A stretch of 8,402 bases of DNA from Streptomyces katrae (lineage in GTDB: Bacteria > Actinomycetota > Actinomycetes > Streptomycetales > Streptomycetaceae): the NCBI RefSeq assembly GCF_000966975.1, contig NZ_JZWV01000928.1, positions 1 through 8,402 on the forward strand. Reading direction: 5' to 3'. Positions 1-8,266 of the stretch are shown in pieces; position 1 is the first letter of the stretch; each line of letters begins with the position of its first letter. Made by a program: the position numbers and the translations under genes. Below the pieces are notes generated by a model. It ran no database searches, was not told the origin of the DNA, and saw nothing but the letters and a program-made list of their open reading frames with translations.

Positions 1-1
1 G

Positions 2-745
2 TCCCGGGAATCGGGAAGGGGCGGGGTGGGGGAGAGCCCCGCAGGGACCTTCGAACTGCGCGGGCGCCACAGCGTGTTCGACGGGCCCACCGACTTCGTG
101 TACCTCCCGCGGGACACGTCCGCCCGGCTGACCTCCGCCGGAGGCGGCCGGTTCGCGCTCGTCGGGGCCCGCTGCGAGCGAAGGCTCCCGCCCCGCTACG
201 GCCCCGCCGCAGACGTACCCGTGGAGCTCCGCGGAGCCGGCCAGTGCTCCCGCCAGGTGCACAACTTCGCCGCCGCCGGGGCCTTCGACTGCGACCGGCT
301 CATCGCCGTCGAGGTGCTCACCCCCGGCGGCAACTGGTCCTCGTACCCGCCCCACAAGCACGACGAGCACCACCCGGGCGAGGAATCCCGCCTGGAGGAG
401 ATCTACTTCTACGAGATCGCCCCGCACGGCGACACCCCCGGCGTCGGCTACCAGCGGGTGACGCCCTCGCCCGCCGGGAAGACCGACGTGCTGGCAGAGG
501 TCCGCACGGGTGACGTCGTCCTCATCCCCGACGGCTGGCACGGCCCGTCCATCGCGGCGCCCGGCCACGACATGTACTACCTGAACGTGATGGCCGGCCC
601 CGACGCCGCCCGGGAGTGGCTGATCCGGGACCACCCCGACCACGCCTGGATCCGCGGGACGTGGGCGGGGCAGGAGGTCGATCCCCGGCTCCCGCTGAAC
701 CGGCCCGCACCCCCCGCCCCCCGTCCCGAGGAGGAGACCCCGTGA
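2..745 (+). CDS. iolB: 5-deoxy-glucuronate isomerase IolB (5' end outside the window)
   Basis: IolB is a cytoplasmic metal-dependent cupin of the KduI/IolB family. It converts 5-deoxy-D-glucuronate to 2-deoxy-5-keto-D-gluconate in myo-inositol breakdown. The visible 247 residues carry the family signature GNWSSYPPHKHDE. Probable metal ligands are the two His of HKH (codons 353-355 and 359-361), a Glu of the EEIYFYEI segment (395-400) and the His of GWHGP (539-541). The C-terminal WIRGTWAGQEVDPRLPL is also typical. The frame is open to the left edge, and family members are some 30-60 residues longer, so I treat the gene as 5'-truncated by the window. A GTG at 26 preceded by AAGGGG could pass for a start, but it would remove much of the first cupin lobe. 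Its stop overlaps the iolD start (GTGA), implying translational coupling. Identity is seen from motifs; metal ligand assignment is by family knowledge. Confidence 0.93.
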   Translation, partial: SRESGRGGVGESPAGTFELRGRHSVFDGPTDFVYLPRDTSARLTSAGGGRFALVGARCERRLPPRYGPAADVPVELRGAGQCSRQVHNFAAAGAFDCDRLIAVEVLTPGGNWSSYPPHKHDEHHPGEESRLEEIYFYEIAPHGDTPGVGYQRVTPSPAGKTDVLAEVRTGDVVLIPDGWHGPSIAAPGHDMYYLNVMAGPDAAREWLIRDHPDHAWIRGTWAGQEVDPRLPLNRPAPPAPRPEEETP

Positions 746-2628
746 CCGCGCCGCGCAGCGTCCGGCTGACCACCGCCCAGGCGCTCGTACGCTTCCTGGG
801 CCGCCAGTACACCGAGCGCGACGGCCGCCGGCAGCGGCTGATCGCCGCCACCTGGGGGATCTTCGGGCACGGCAACGTCGCCGGCATCGGCCAGGCCCTC
901 CTGGAGAGCGGGCCCGACGCCATGCCCTTCCTCCAGGGGCGCAACGAACAGGCTATGGTGCACGCCGCCGTCGGCTACGCCCGCCAGTGCGGGCGGCTCT
1001 CGGCGCACGCCGTGACCACCTCCATCGGGCCCGGCGCCACCAACCTCGTCACCGGTGCCGCCCTGGCCACCGTCAACCGGATCCCCGTGCTCCTGCTGCC
1101 CGGTGACACGTTCGCGACGCGGCCCGCCGATCCGGTGCTCCAGCAGCTGGAGGTCCCGTACGCGGGCGACCTCTCCGTCAACGACACCCTGCGGCCCGTC
1201 TCCCGGTACTTCGACCGGATCACCCGGCCCGAGGCCCTGGTACCCGCGGCCCTCCAGGCGATGCGGGTGCTCACCGACCCGGTGCAGACCGGGGCCGTCA
1301 CCCTCGCGCTGCCGCAGGACGTCCAGGCGGAGGCGTACGACTGGCCCGAGGAGTTCTTCGCGGAGCGGGTGTGGCGGGTGCGCCGCCCCCGGCCGGACAC
1401 CGGCGAGCTCCGGGCCGCCGCCGAGGCGGTACGGGCGGCCCGCCGGCCCCTGCTGATCGCCGGCGGCGGCATCCGGCACAGCGGGGCCGAGGAGGCGCTG
1501 CGGGCCTTCGCCGAGGCCACCGGCATCCCCGTCGCCGCCACACAGGCCGGCAAGGGGGCCCTGCGCCACGACCACCCCGCCGAGGTCGGCGCCGTCGGCC
1601 ACACCGGTACCGCCACCGCCGACGACCTGGCCCGCGCCGCCGACCTGGTCATCGCGGCCGGGACCCGGCTGACCGACTTCACCACCGCCTCCTCGACCCT
1701 CTTCCAGGACCCCGGCGTCCGCTTCCTCGGCCTCAACCCCGACCCGTACGACGCCCACAAGCAGGCCGCCCTCCCCCTGGTCGCCGACGCCCGCGAGGGC
1801 CTCGACGCCCTGCGCGCGGAGCTGGCGGGCCACCGGGTGGACCCCGCGTACGAGCAGACGTACCGCAGGGCCAAGCTCTACTGGGAGGCCCTGGTCGACC
1901 AGGCCTTCCACGCCTCCGACGAGGACGCCGTACCCACCCAGGCGCAGGTGCTCGGCGCCCTGGACGCGCTCGTCGACGACACCGACGTGATCGTCAACGC
2001 GGCGGGCTCGCTCCCCGGTGACCTGCACCGGCTCTGGCGGGCCCGCTCCTCGTACCAGTACCACGTCGAGTACGGGTACTCCTGCATGGGCTACGAGATC
2101 CCCGGCGCCCTCGGGGTGGCCCTGGCGGCCCCCGGCCGGCCGGTGTGGGCGCTCGTCGGCGACGGCTCGTACCTGATGAACCCGACCGAGCTCGTCACCG
2201 CCGTCCAGGAGGGCGTCCCGGTCAAGGTGGTGATCCTCGACAACCACGGCTACGCCTCCATCGGCGGCCTCTCCGGCGCGGTCGGCGGCGAGGGCTTCGG
2301 CACGGCGTACCGGTTCAGGGGGCCGGACGGCGGATACACCGGTGACCCCCTTCCGGTGGACCTCGCCGCCAACGCCGCCTCCCTCGGGATGGCCGTCATC
2401 CGTACCCGCACCATCGGTGACCTGCGAAAAGCCCTGGCCGAGGCGCGCGGGTCCGACCGTCCCACATGTGTCTACGCACAGACCCGAACACCCGACACTG
2501 TGTCGGGCCCACCCCCGGCACAGGCGTGGTGGGATGTTCCCGTGGCCGAGACCGCGACCCGTGCGTCGGCGGCCCGGGCCCGCGAAGAGTACGACCGGCA
2601 AGCCGCACAGCGACGTCGCCATCTGTGA
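742..2628 (+). CDS. iolD: 3D-(3,5/4)-trihydroxycyclohexane-1,2-dione hydrolase IolD
   Basis: This is a ThDP- and Mg-dependent C-C hydrolase, cytoplasmic, which opens the ring of the diketo-inositol intermediate to give 5-deoxy-D-glucuronate, the IolB substrate. The 628-aa length matches the family (about 620-640). The N-terminal PYR domain has the ThDP-activating Glu at residue 69 in LQGRNEQAMVHAAVGYAR. A central Rossmann-like domain follows (roughly 205-345, with LLIAGGGIRHSG). The C-terminal PP domain has the metal/diphosphate motif GDGSY (473-477) through DNHGY (500-504). The start is GTG 742, chosen because GAGGAG lies at 731-736 with a 5-base gap and because the GTGA overlap with iolB is a standard operon junction; an upstream extension in the same frame to 616 only runs through iolB. 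Other ThDP enzymes such as acetolactate synthase are less likely given the iolB and mmsA neighbours and the N-terminal TTAQALVRFLGRQY typical of IolD. Confidence 0.95.
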   Translation: MTAPRSVRLTTAQALVRFLGRQYTERDGRRQRLIAATWGIFGHGNVAGIGQALLESGPDAMPFLQGRNEQAMVHAAVGYARQCGRLSAHAVTTSIGPGATNLVTGAALATVNRIPVLLLPGDTFATRPADPVLQQLEVPYAGDLSVNDTLRPVSRYFDRITRPEALVPAALQAMRVLTDPVQTGAVTLALPQDVQAEAYDWPEEFFAERVWRVRRPRPDTGELRAAAEAVRAARRPLLIAGGGIRHSGAEEALRAFAEATGIPVAATQAGKGALRHDHPAEVGAVGHTGTATADDLARAADLVIAAGTRLTDFTTASSTLFQDPGVRFLGLNPDPYDAHKQAALPLVADAREGLDALRAELAGHRVDPAYEQTYRRAKLYWEALVDQAFHASDEDAVPTQAQVLGALDALVDDTDVIVNAAGSLPGDLHRLWRARSSYQYHVEYGYSCMGYEIPGALGVALAAPGRPVWALVGDGSYLMNPTELVTAVQEGVPVKVVILDNHGYASIGGLSGAVGGEGFGTAYRFRGPDGGYTGDPLPVDLAANAASLGMAVIRTRTIGDLRKALAEARGSDRPTCVYAQTRTPDTVSGPPPAQAWWDVPVAETATRASAARAREEYDRQAAQRRRHL

Positions 2629-2638
2629 AGGAGCAAGC

Positions 2639-4138
<1,500 letters not shown>

Positions 4139-4157
4139 CACCGCCTCTCCCCGAGCA

Positions 4158-4199
4158 GCGGGAACCCCCGGCCAACCCTCACCGGCCGGGGGTTCCCGC
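4158..4199. terminator. strong hairpin terminator between convergent units
   Basis: Perfect 16-bp inverted repeat: arm GCGGGAACCCCCGGCC at 4158-4173, loop of 10 bases, matching arm at 4184-4199. It begins 19 bases after the mmsA stop and ends 9 bases before the stop of the convergent minus-strand gene, so it can serve both transcripts. There is no T-run, which is usual for Streptomyces terminators. Confidence 0.88.
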
Positions 4200-4208
4200 C
4201 GTTCGCGG

Positions 4209-5234
4209 TCAGCGGGCCCCCGCCAGGTCCGGGGCCGGCCGCGGCACGTCGGGGGCCGCCCGGCGGCGCCGGCGCCGTACGAGGAGGGCGAGGGCGGTGC
4301 CGGCCGCCAGGAGGAGTGCGCCCGCCGCCGGCCAGGGCACGGCCAGGAAGGCGGTCCCGGCCTCGGAGTCCACGTCGGGGTAGGCGGCGGCGCGGGCCGT
4401 CACCTTGACCTCCACCCGGTCCAGCTGCGGGGAGTCCGGCCAGGGTTCGGTCAGGACGATCCGCTGGCCGGGCAGCAGCGCCGGCTGGGGGGCGCGGGCG
4501 GGCCGGTCCAGCAGCCGGCGCCCGAACAGGCCCCGCGCCGCCACCGACACCTTCGGCTCGACCACCACGTTGCCCCGGTTGACCAGCGTGTAGGTGATGG
4601 TGGCCCGGGCGTCCTTCGTCCAGGGCAGCAACGGGGCGCCCCGGCTGACCCTGACGTCCTCCACGCTCAGGGCCGGGGTCAGCGGACCCGGCACCCGCAG
4701 GTACAGCCGGGCGCCGACCTGGCGCCGCACCCCGACCTGGACCTTGCCCTCCTTGGTGATCCCCTCGACGGCGGTGTTCAGCGCGACGATCCCGCCCACG
4801 TGGTCGCCCGGGGCCGCGTCCTGGGGGACCTTGACGGTGAACGGGATGTCCTTGCGGCCCTTCGGCGGGACGGTGACGGTGCCCGCCGCCTCGGGCGGCA
4901 GCGCGATCCACGTCCCGACGTCCCGGGGCCGGGTCTCGGCGGGCAGCAGGGCGAAGGCCCCGCCCGAAGGGGTGTTCATGGCGTCGGTGGCGAACACCCG
5001 GAAGGTGAGCTCCCGGTCGGAGGAGTTCAGGATCGTGACGCTGTCGCTGATCGCGGCCCCGGCGGCGCCCTGGTGGAAGAAGTACGCCCGGTCGGTCATC
5101 GCCGCCCCGGCCGGCGGCGTCGGGAACACCCCCCAGGTGCCGTTGTCCGCGGCTGCGGCGCGGCCGGCGGGGAGCAGCAGCAGCCCGCACAGGCCGAGCA
5201 GGAGGGTGCGCAGGACGGTCGTGCGCAGGCGCAT
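4209..5234 (-). CDS. membrane-anchored DUF916-like WxL-interacting protein (WxIP-like)
   Basis: A 341-aa exported protein. A Sec signal peptide covers about residues 1-29 (MRLRTTVLRT, a Leu-rich core, then RAAAA before DNG). The first mature domain, about 34-160, looks like DUF916, the N-terminal peptidoglycan-binding domain of WxL-interacting proteins. It has WGVFPTP (34-40), YFF, a DSVTILNSS strand, DVGTWIALP (105-113), and VPQDAAPGDHVGGIVAL (136-152). A second beta-rich stretch, about 175-295, resembles the position and character of DUF3324 (host-binding domain) but I cannot confirm homology. A membrane helix follows at about 302-319, then six Arg and a short cytoplasmic tail. So the protein should sit on the outer face of the membrane facing the wall. 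It lies directly downstream of the WxL-like protein gene, the expected partner. The start ATG 5234 is chosen over an upstream GTG (5303) because it has a good RBS and begins a proper signal peptide. The Cys in the signal core does not form a lipobox. Confidence 0.8.
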   Translation of the reverse strand: MRLRTTVLRTLLLGLCGLLLLPAGRAAAADNGTWGVFPTPPAGAAMTDRAYFFHQGAAGAAISDSVTILNSSDRELTFRVFATDAMNTPSGGAFALLPAETRPRDVGTWIALPPEAAGTVTVPPKGRKDIPFTVKVPQDAAPGDHVGGIVALNTAVEGITKEGKVQVGVRRQVGARLYLRVPGPLTPALSVEDVRVSRGAPLLPWTKDARATITYTLVNRGNVVVEPKVSVAARGLFGRRLLDRPARAPQPALLPGQRIVLTEPWPDSPQLDRVEVKVTARAAAYPDVDSEAGTAFLAVPWPAAGALLLAAGTALALLVRRRRRRAAPDVPRPAPDLAGAR

Positions 5235-5241
5235 GGGCGGT

Positions 5242-5248
5242 CTTCTCC
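5242..5248 (-). promoter_or_regulatory. ribosome binding site deciding the WxIP-like start
   Basis: GGAGAAG read on the minus strand, 7 bases before ATG 5234. It supports this start over an in-frame GTG at 5303, which would add a Pro/Arg-rich 23-residue extension ahead of the signal peptide and would lie inside the 34-bp palindrome. Confidence 0.7.
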
Positions 5249-5272
5249 AGGGTCGCGGCGGGAGAGGGGAGA

Positions 5273-5306
5273 GGGGTGGTGCGGCGCCCGGGCGCCGCAC
5301 CACCCC
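5273..5306. terminator. perfect 34-bp palindrome between the WxL-like and WxIP-like genes
   Basis: The arm GGGGTGGTGCGGCGCCC (5273-5289) is exactly mirrored at 5290-5306 with no spacer; as RNA it would be a stem of about 15 bp with a CCGG loop. On the minus strand it begins 15 bases after the stop of the WxL-like gene and ends about 24 bases before the RBS of the next gene. It is probably a full or partial terminator, or an mRNA 3'-end stabiliser, that lowers expression of the downstream membrane partner relative to the secreted protein. No T-run follows. Confidence 0.75.
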
Positions 5307-5321
5307 GGGGCTGCGGGACGG

Positions 5322-6617
5322 TCAGGCGATCGAGAAGGTCACGACCGACTGGTAGGTGTCGGCGAACATGAACGGCGGCAGCTGGAGCATCGCCGCGCCG
5401 CCCACGGCGAACTCGCCGCCGGTCAGCTCGTCACCGCCGGCCGCCTGCGAGGCGACCTTCATCGGGGTCTCCGTGATCGCGCCCGGCGCGCCCGCGGTGC
5501 AGGTGCTGGGGCTGTCCGGGTTGGTCACCGTGCAGGACGGCTGGATGCCGAGCTGCGCCTTGGCCATGGCGTGCCCCGTGGTCTGGTTCAGGAACGGCGT
5601 ACGGGTCGCCGTGACGTCCCAGCCCAGGGTGCCGCCGCGGAAGTCCTGGACGGTGGCGGCGTTGAACGCCCCGAACACCGACTGGGCCTTGCCGTTGACG
5701 GTCACCGAGCCGAAGCTGACGGCGGGCTGGCCGTCCTTCGGGCCGAGTGCCAGCGGCCCGGGCAGCACCTCGATGTCCACCGGGTTCTTCACACCGGCCT
5801 GCTCCTCGACGAACACGAAGGGCTTGGCCGGCGGGACCGAGCCGTCGATCTTGATGGCGTCGGCCTTCTTCGTGACGGTGATGTTGCAGGTGGCGGCGCC
5901 GGAGGCGTCGGCCGTGCCGGTGCCGGTGTCACCCGTGGCCGCGCCCGCGAGGAGGGCGGAACAGGTGACCGGGCCGGCCGGGAAGTTGGCGCCGGTGGCC
6001 ACGACGGCCGTGCCCGCCTTGCCGCTGTTGGGCGTCAGCTTGGTGGTGACCGGGTCCTTGGGGAGGGCCTCCACGGCGATCGAGCCGACGGAGGCGCTGG
6101 GGCGCGGGTCGGGGGTGCAGGTCGTCGTGTAGACGGTGCCGCCCAGGTCGGCGTCGGTGACCACCTGGTCGATGGTGATCTGGACGGTGGTGCCCTCGCT
6201 GCCGTCCGGGATCTTGATGGTGCCGGAGAAGGCGGGCGGGTCGGACTTCTTGTTGGCTTCCTGGTGGCTGGGCACGGCCGGGCTGGTGACCGTCTGGGCG
6301 ACCCCGCCGACGAGCAGCTTCGCCTTGATGGTGTTGACCGTGTCGATCGTGAACATCGGGATGACCGGGGTCTCGCCCGGATCGATGGTGATCGGTACGG
6401 TCTCGCCCGCCTTGGCGGTGTCCGGCACCGTGATCGTGTAGTCCTGGTTGCCGTTCGCACCCGGCTGCGGGGCGGGGGCCACGCACTTCACGGGGACGGG
6501 AGTGGTCTTGGTCGCGGCCTGCGCCGGCCCGGTCAGGGCCACGACGCCGCCCGTCAGGGCCAGGGAGAGGGCGCCCGCCCCGGCCAGCACTCTTCGTTTG
6601 AGCGTTCTCGTACTCAC
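5322..6617 (-). CDS. secreted surface protein with C-terminal WxL-like domain
   Basis: A 431-aa exported protein with no membrane anchor. The signal peptide runs about 1-35 (MSTRTLKRR, hydrophobic core, cleavage near PAQA-A). A beta-rich N-terminal region spans 36-185. A segment at about 190-285 starting KLTPNSGKAGTAVVATGANF resembles an IPT/TIG Ig-like fold. The C-terminal part (about 286-431) has the layout of a WxL domain: LALGP, SFGSVTVNG, VQDFRGGTLGWDV (W333-D-V335), then a final PPFMFADTYQSVVTFSIA. In Firmicutes such domains hold proteins non-covalently at the wall, bound to a DUF916 protein, which here is the next gene. The motif is degenerate: WDV for WxL, and TFSI where a second W-x-L would be. 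Six Cys (45, 167, 219, 244, 362, 373) fit three disulfides. Start GTG 6617 has GAAGGAG at 6628-6634 with a 10-base gap, and a stop lies in frame just upstream. The domain call rests on pattern memory, not a search. Confidence 0.72.
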   Translation of the reverse strand: MSTRTLKRRVLAGAGALSLALTGGVVALTGPAQAATKTTPVPVKCVAPAPQPGANGNQDYTITVPDTAKAGETVPITIDPGETPVIPMFTIDTVNTIKAKLLVGGVAQTVTSPAVPSHQEANKKSDPPAFSGTIKIPDGSEGTTVQITIDQVVTDADLGGTVYTTTCTPDPRPSASVGSIAVEALPKDPVTTKLTPNSGKAGTAVVATGANFPAGPVTCSALLAGAATGDTGTGTADASGAATCNITVTKKADAIKIDGSVPPAKPFVFVEEQAGVKNPVDIEVLPGPLALGPKDGQPAVSFGSVTVNGKAQSVFGAFNAATVQDFRGGTLGWDVTATRTPFLNQTTGHAMAKAQLGIQPSCTVTNPDSPSTCTAGAPGAITETPMKVASQAAGGDELTGGEFAVGGAAMLQLPPFMFADTYQSVVTFSIA

Positions 6618-6646
6618 TGGGTCGCGACTCCTTCGTCATGACGAAC

Positions 6647-6674
6647 CCTCCCCCCACCCGCTGTGAGGGGGAGG
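6647..6674 (-). promoter_or_regulatory. hairpin in the leader of the WxL-like gene
   Basis: CCTCCCCC (6647-6654) pairs with GGGGGAGG (6667-6674), and CAC/GTG inside the loop extends the stem. It would lie in the mRNA leader about 12 bases ahead of the Shine-Dalgarno of the WxL-like gene. It may shield the RBS region, stabilise the message, or be chance pairing in GC-rich sequence. Confidence 0.35.
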
Positions 6675-6696
6675 CCGAGCCGGTGCGGATGGCCGT

Positions 6697-6728
6697 CATT
6701 GACGCGTCGCGGTGCCGAGAAGTCAATG
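6697..6728. promoter_or_regulatory. inverted repeat CATTGAC-N18-GTCAATG, possible promoter/operator
   Basis: Two perfect 7-base arms at 6697-6703 and 6722-6728 with 18 bases between, in one of the few AT-containing stretches of the right half. On the minus strand it reads TTGACT, 17 bases, GTCAAT. The first part matches a -35 box; the second is a poor -10. It lies 80-111 bases upstream of GTG 6617, a sensible place for the promoter or operator of the WxL-like gene. Function is inferred. Confidence 0.35.
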
Positions 6729-6752
6729 GATTGCCCGGGTGCGAAGCACACA

Positions 6753-6764
6753 GACATTGATGTC
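6753..6764. repeat. short palindrome GACAT-TG-ATGTC
   Basis: Five-base arms around a TG centre, with the right half recurring in inverted orientation as GGGACATC at 6784-6791, so that GATGTCCC (6759-6766) can also form an 8-bp stem with a 17-base loop. It may be a regulator site upstream of the WxL-like gene, or part of the termination region of the protease gene. Weak support. Confidence 0.25.
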
Positions 6765-6799
6765 CCATCAGGCCCGGTCGGACGGGACATCGGATACCG

Positions 6800-6817
6800 G
6801 CCGGTCGGTGGACCGGC
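6800..6817 (-). terminator. probable terminator of the protease gene
   Basis: GCCGGTC (6800-6806), loop GGTG, GACCGGC (6811-6817): a compact 7-bp stem that begins 10 bases past the protease stop codon. The short distance and tight loop suit an intrinsic terminator; there is no T-run. It suggests that the protease and the WxL-like gene are separate transcription units. Confidence 0.45.
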
Positions 6818-6827
6818 AGGTCGGGGC

Positions 6828-8186
6828 TCAGGCTCCCTTCGGCACCTGGAGCAGCAGGTTGGGGGTGCCGGCGGGCAGGTCCGCGATCAGGTCCGGTGCG
6901 GCGTCGCGGACCAGGGCGGCACGGACCTGCTCGGGGGAGCGCACCGTGCCGCCGGCCAGGAGCAGCGCGGCGGCGCCCGCGACGTGCGGGGCGGCCATGG
7001 AGGTGCCGGTGGCCCGTGCGAGCGCGGTCGTGGAGCCCTTCCAGGCGGAGACGACGGCCACGCCGGGCGCCGAGATGTCCACGCAGGGGCCGTGGTTGGA
7101 GAACGCCGGGTGGTGGTCGGTGGCGTCGGTGGCGGCGACCGTGATGGCCTGCGGGACGTTGGAGGGGGAACCCTTGCAGGCGTCGCGGCCCTCGTTGCCG
7201 GCGGCCACGGTGACGGTGATCCCGTAGGCGGCGGCGCGGATGACGGCGGCGTCCATGGAGTGGCTGCGCGAGCCGCCCAGGCTCATGTTGGCGACGGCGG
7301 GGCGCAGGGGGAGGCCGCCCCGGAGGGCGTCCTTCACCATCCAGTCGAGACCGCGCAGGATGTGCGACAGCCGTGCGTCGCCCCGGCAGTCGGCCACCTT
7401 CACCCCGACGAGGGAGGCCCCCTTCGCGCCCCCGTACGTCGCCCCGCCGACGGTGGCCGCGACGTGCGTGCCGTGGCCGTTGCAGTCGGCGGAGCCCTCC
7501 ATCCACAGTGCGTTGTAGCCGGCGCGGACGCGGCCGCCGAACTCCTGGTGGAGGGTGTTGATCCCGGTGTCGACGACGTAGACCGTGATGCCCTCGCCGG
7601 TCGCCGGGTACGCGTACGAGCCGTCGAGCGGCAGCGCGCGCTGGTCGAGGCGGTCGAGGTGCCAGGGCGCCTGCGGCTGGCTCCCGGGACCGGCCGGCGG
7701 CCGCGCGAGGCCGCCGGCGGCGGGACCGCCGACGGGGCCGGCGGTGCCGGTGAGGGAGTCGGAGATCCGGTACACCGTGTCCGGTTCCACGGAGGCCACC
7801 CGGGGGTCGGCGGCGAGCGCGGCGGCGCGGGCCGCGGTGGTGCGGACGGCGAAGCCCTCGACGGCGGTGTCGTAGACCGCGTCGACCTGGTCACCCGCCT
7901 CCGCCGCCTCGGCGGCCAGGGCGCGGGCCGGGGCCCGGGTGGTGGTGTCCTTGAGGACGACGACGTAGGGGGAGGTGGCGCCGTCGGCGCCGTCGGCGTG
8001 CGCGACGGGGTGCGGGGGAAGGACGGTGGCCGCCGCCAGCAGGGCGGCGGCCGGGAGGAGTGCGGTCATCACGGTCATGCGGCCGATGCTCGGCCCGCCC
8101 GGTCGGCGGCGCGCGGAGGGTGCGCCGAGTGGCGGCACGACACGCCGCCCCGGCGGGCGCGTCGGCGCCGGCTTCCAGCCGCGCAT
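6828..8186 (-). CDS. secreted subtilisin-like serine protease, S8A aqualysin/proteinase K type
   Basis: A 452-aa zymogen from the chosen start. Residues up to about 65 form an export signal (core [15 protein letters not shown], ending AHA). An I9 propeptide/inhibitor domain follows at about 74-139 (YVVVLKD to [10 protein letters not shown]), then a Gly/Pro-rich linker at about 145-172, then the catalytic domain starting [19 protein letters not shown]. The triad is Asp206 (VVDTG), His238 (NGHGTH) and Ser396 (GTSMAAPH), with oxyanion Asn331 (AAGNEG). Four Cys (235, 267, 337, 368) sit at the places of the two aqualysin disulfides. The protein ends just after the catalytic domain, with no P or C-terminal domain. 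It should be autoprocessed and act outside the cell; its target is unknown. The start is uncertain: ATG 8186 has GAGGG ten bases upstream; ATG 8078 lacks an RBS and gives a signal peptide without a basic n-region; GTG 8225 and GTG 8138 are also possible. Confidence 0.93.
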   Translation of the reverse strand: MRGWKPAPTRPPGRRVVPPLGAPSARRRPGGPSIGRMTVMTALLPAAALLAAATVLPPHPVAHADGADGATSPYVVVLKDTTTRAPARALAAEAAEAGDQVDAVYDTAVEGFAVRTTAARAAALAADPRVASVEPDTVYRISDSLTGTAGPVGGPAAGGLARPPAGPGSQPQAPWHLDRLDQRALPLDGSYAYPATGEGITVYVVDTGINTLHQEFGGRVRAGYNALWMEGSADCNGHGTHVAATVGGATYGGAKGASLVGVKVADCRGDARLSHILRGLDWMVKDALRGGLPLRPAVANMSLGGSRSHSMDAAVIRAAAYGITVTVAAGNEGRDACKGSPSNVPQAITVAATDATDHHPAFSNHGPCVDISAPGVAVVSAWKGSTTALARATGTSMAAPHVAGAAALLLAGGTVRSPEQVRAALVRDAAPDLIADLPAGTPNLLLQVPKGA

Positions 8187-8243
8187 CGTGAACACACCCT
8201 CGTCCCCGACCCCGACCCACGCCACCCGCCGAGCGGTAGGTGG

Positions 8244-8266
8244 CCCGGGCCGCCGCCCGGCCCGGG
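8244..8266. terminator. GC hairpin upstream of the protease gene, possible terminator
   Basis: CCCGGGCC (8244-8251) pairs with GGCCCGGG (8259-8266) over a 7-base loop. It sits upstream of every candidate protease start and could end a transcript entering from the right edge, or be structure in the protease leader. The surrounding stretch 8226-8402 is almost pure G and C and carries no gene I can support. Confidence 0.3.

Noticed and set aside
5185..5189. Lipoprotein reading of the WxIP-like signal peptide (Cys16)
   Set aside because: The residues before Cys (Leu-Gly-Leu) do not form a lipobox, and a normal AAA cleavage site lies further on.
4800..6641. 613-codon open frame on the plus strand
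   Set aside because: Antisense to the WxIP-like and WxL-like genes, which have signal peptides, RBSs and domain structure; this frame has none.
6739..6749. GTGC-GAA-GCAC mini-hairpin
   Set aside because: Only a 4-bp stem; too common by chance to call on its own.
5929..7506. 525-codon open frame on the minus strand spanning the protease, the intergenic region and the WxL-like gene
   Set aside because: Out of frame with both genes and crosses a probable terminator; translation is Arg/Gly/Pro low complexity.
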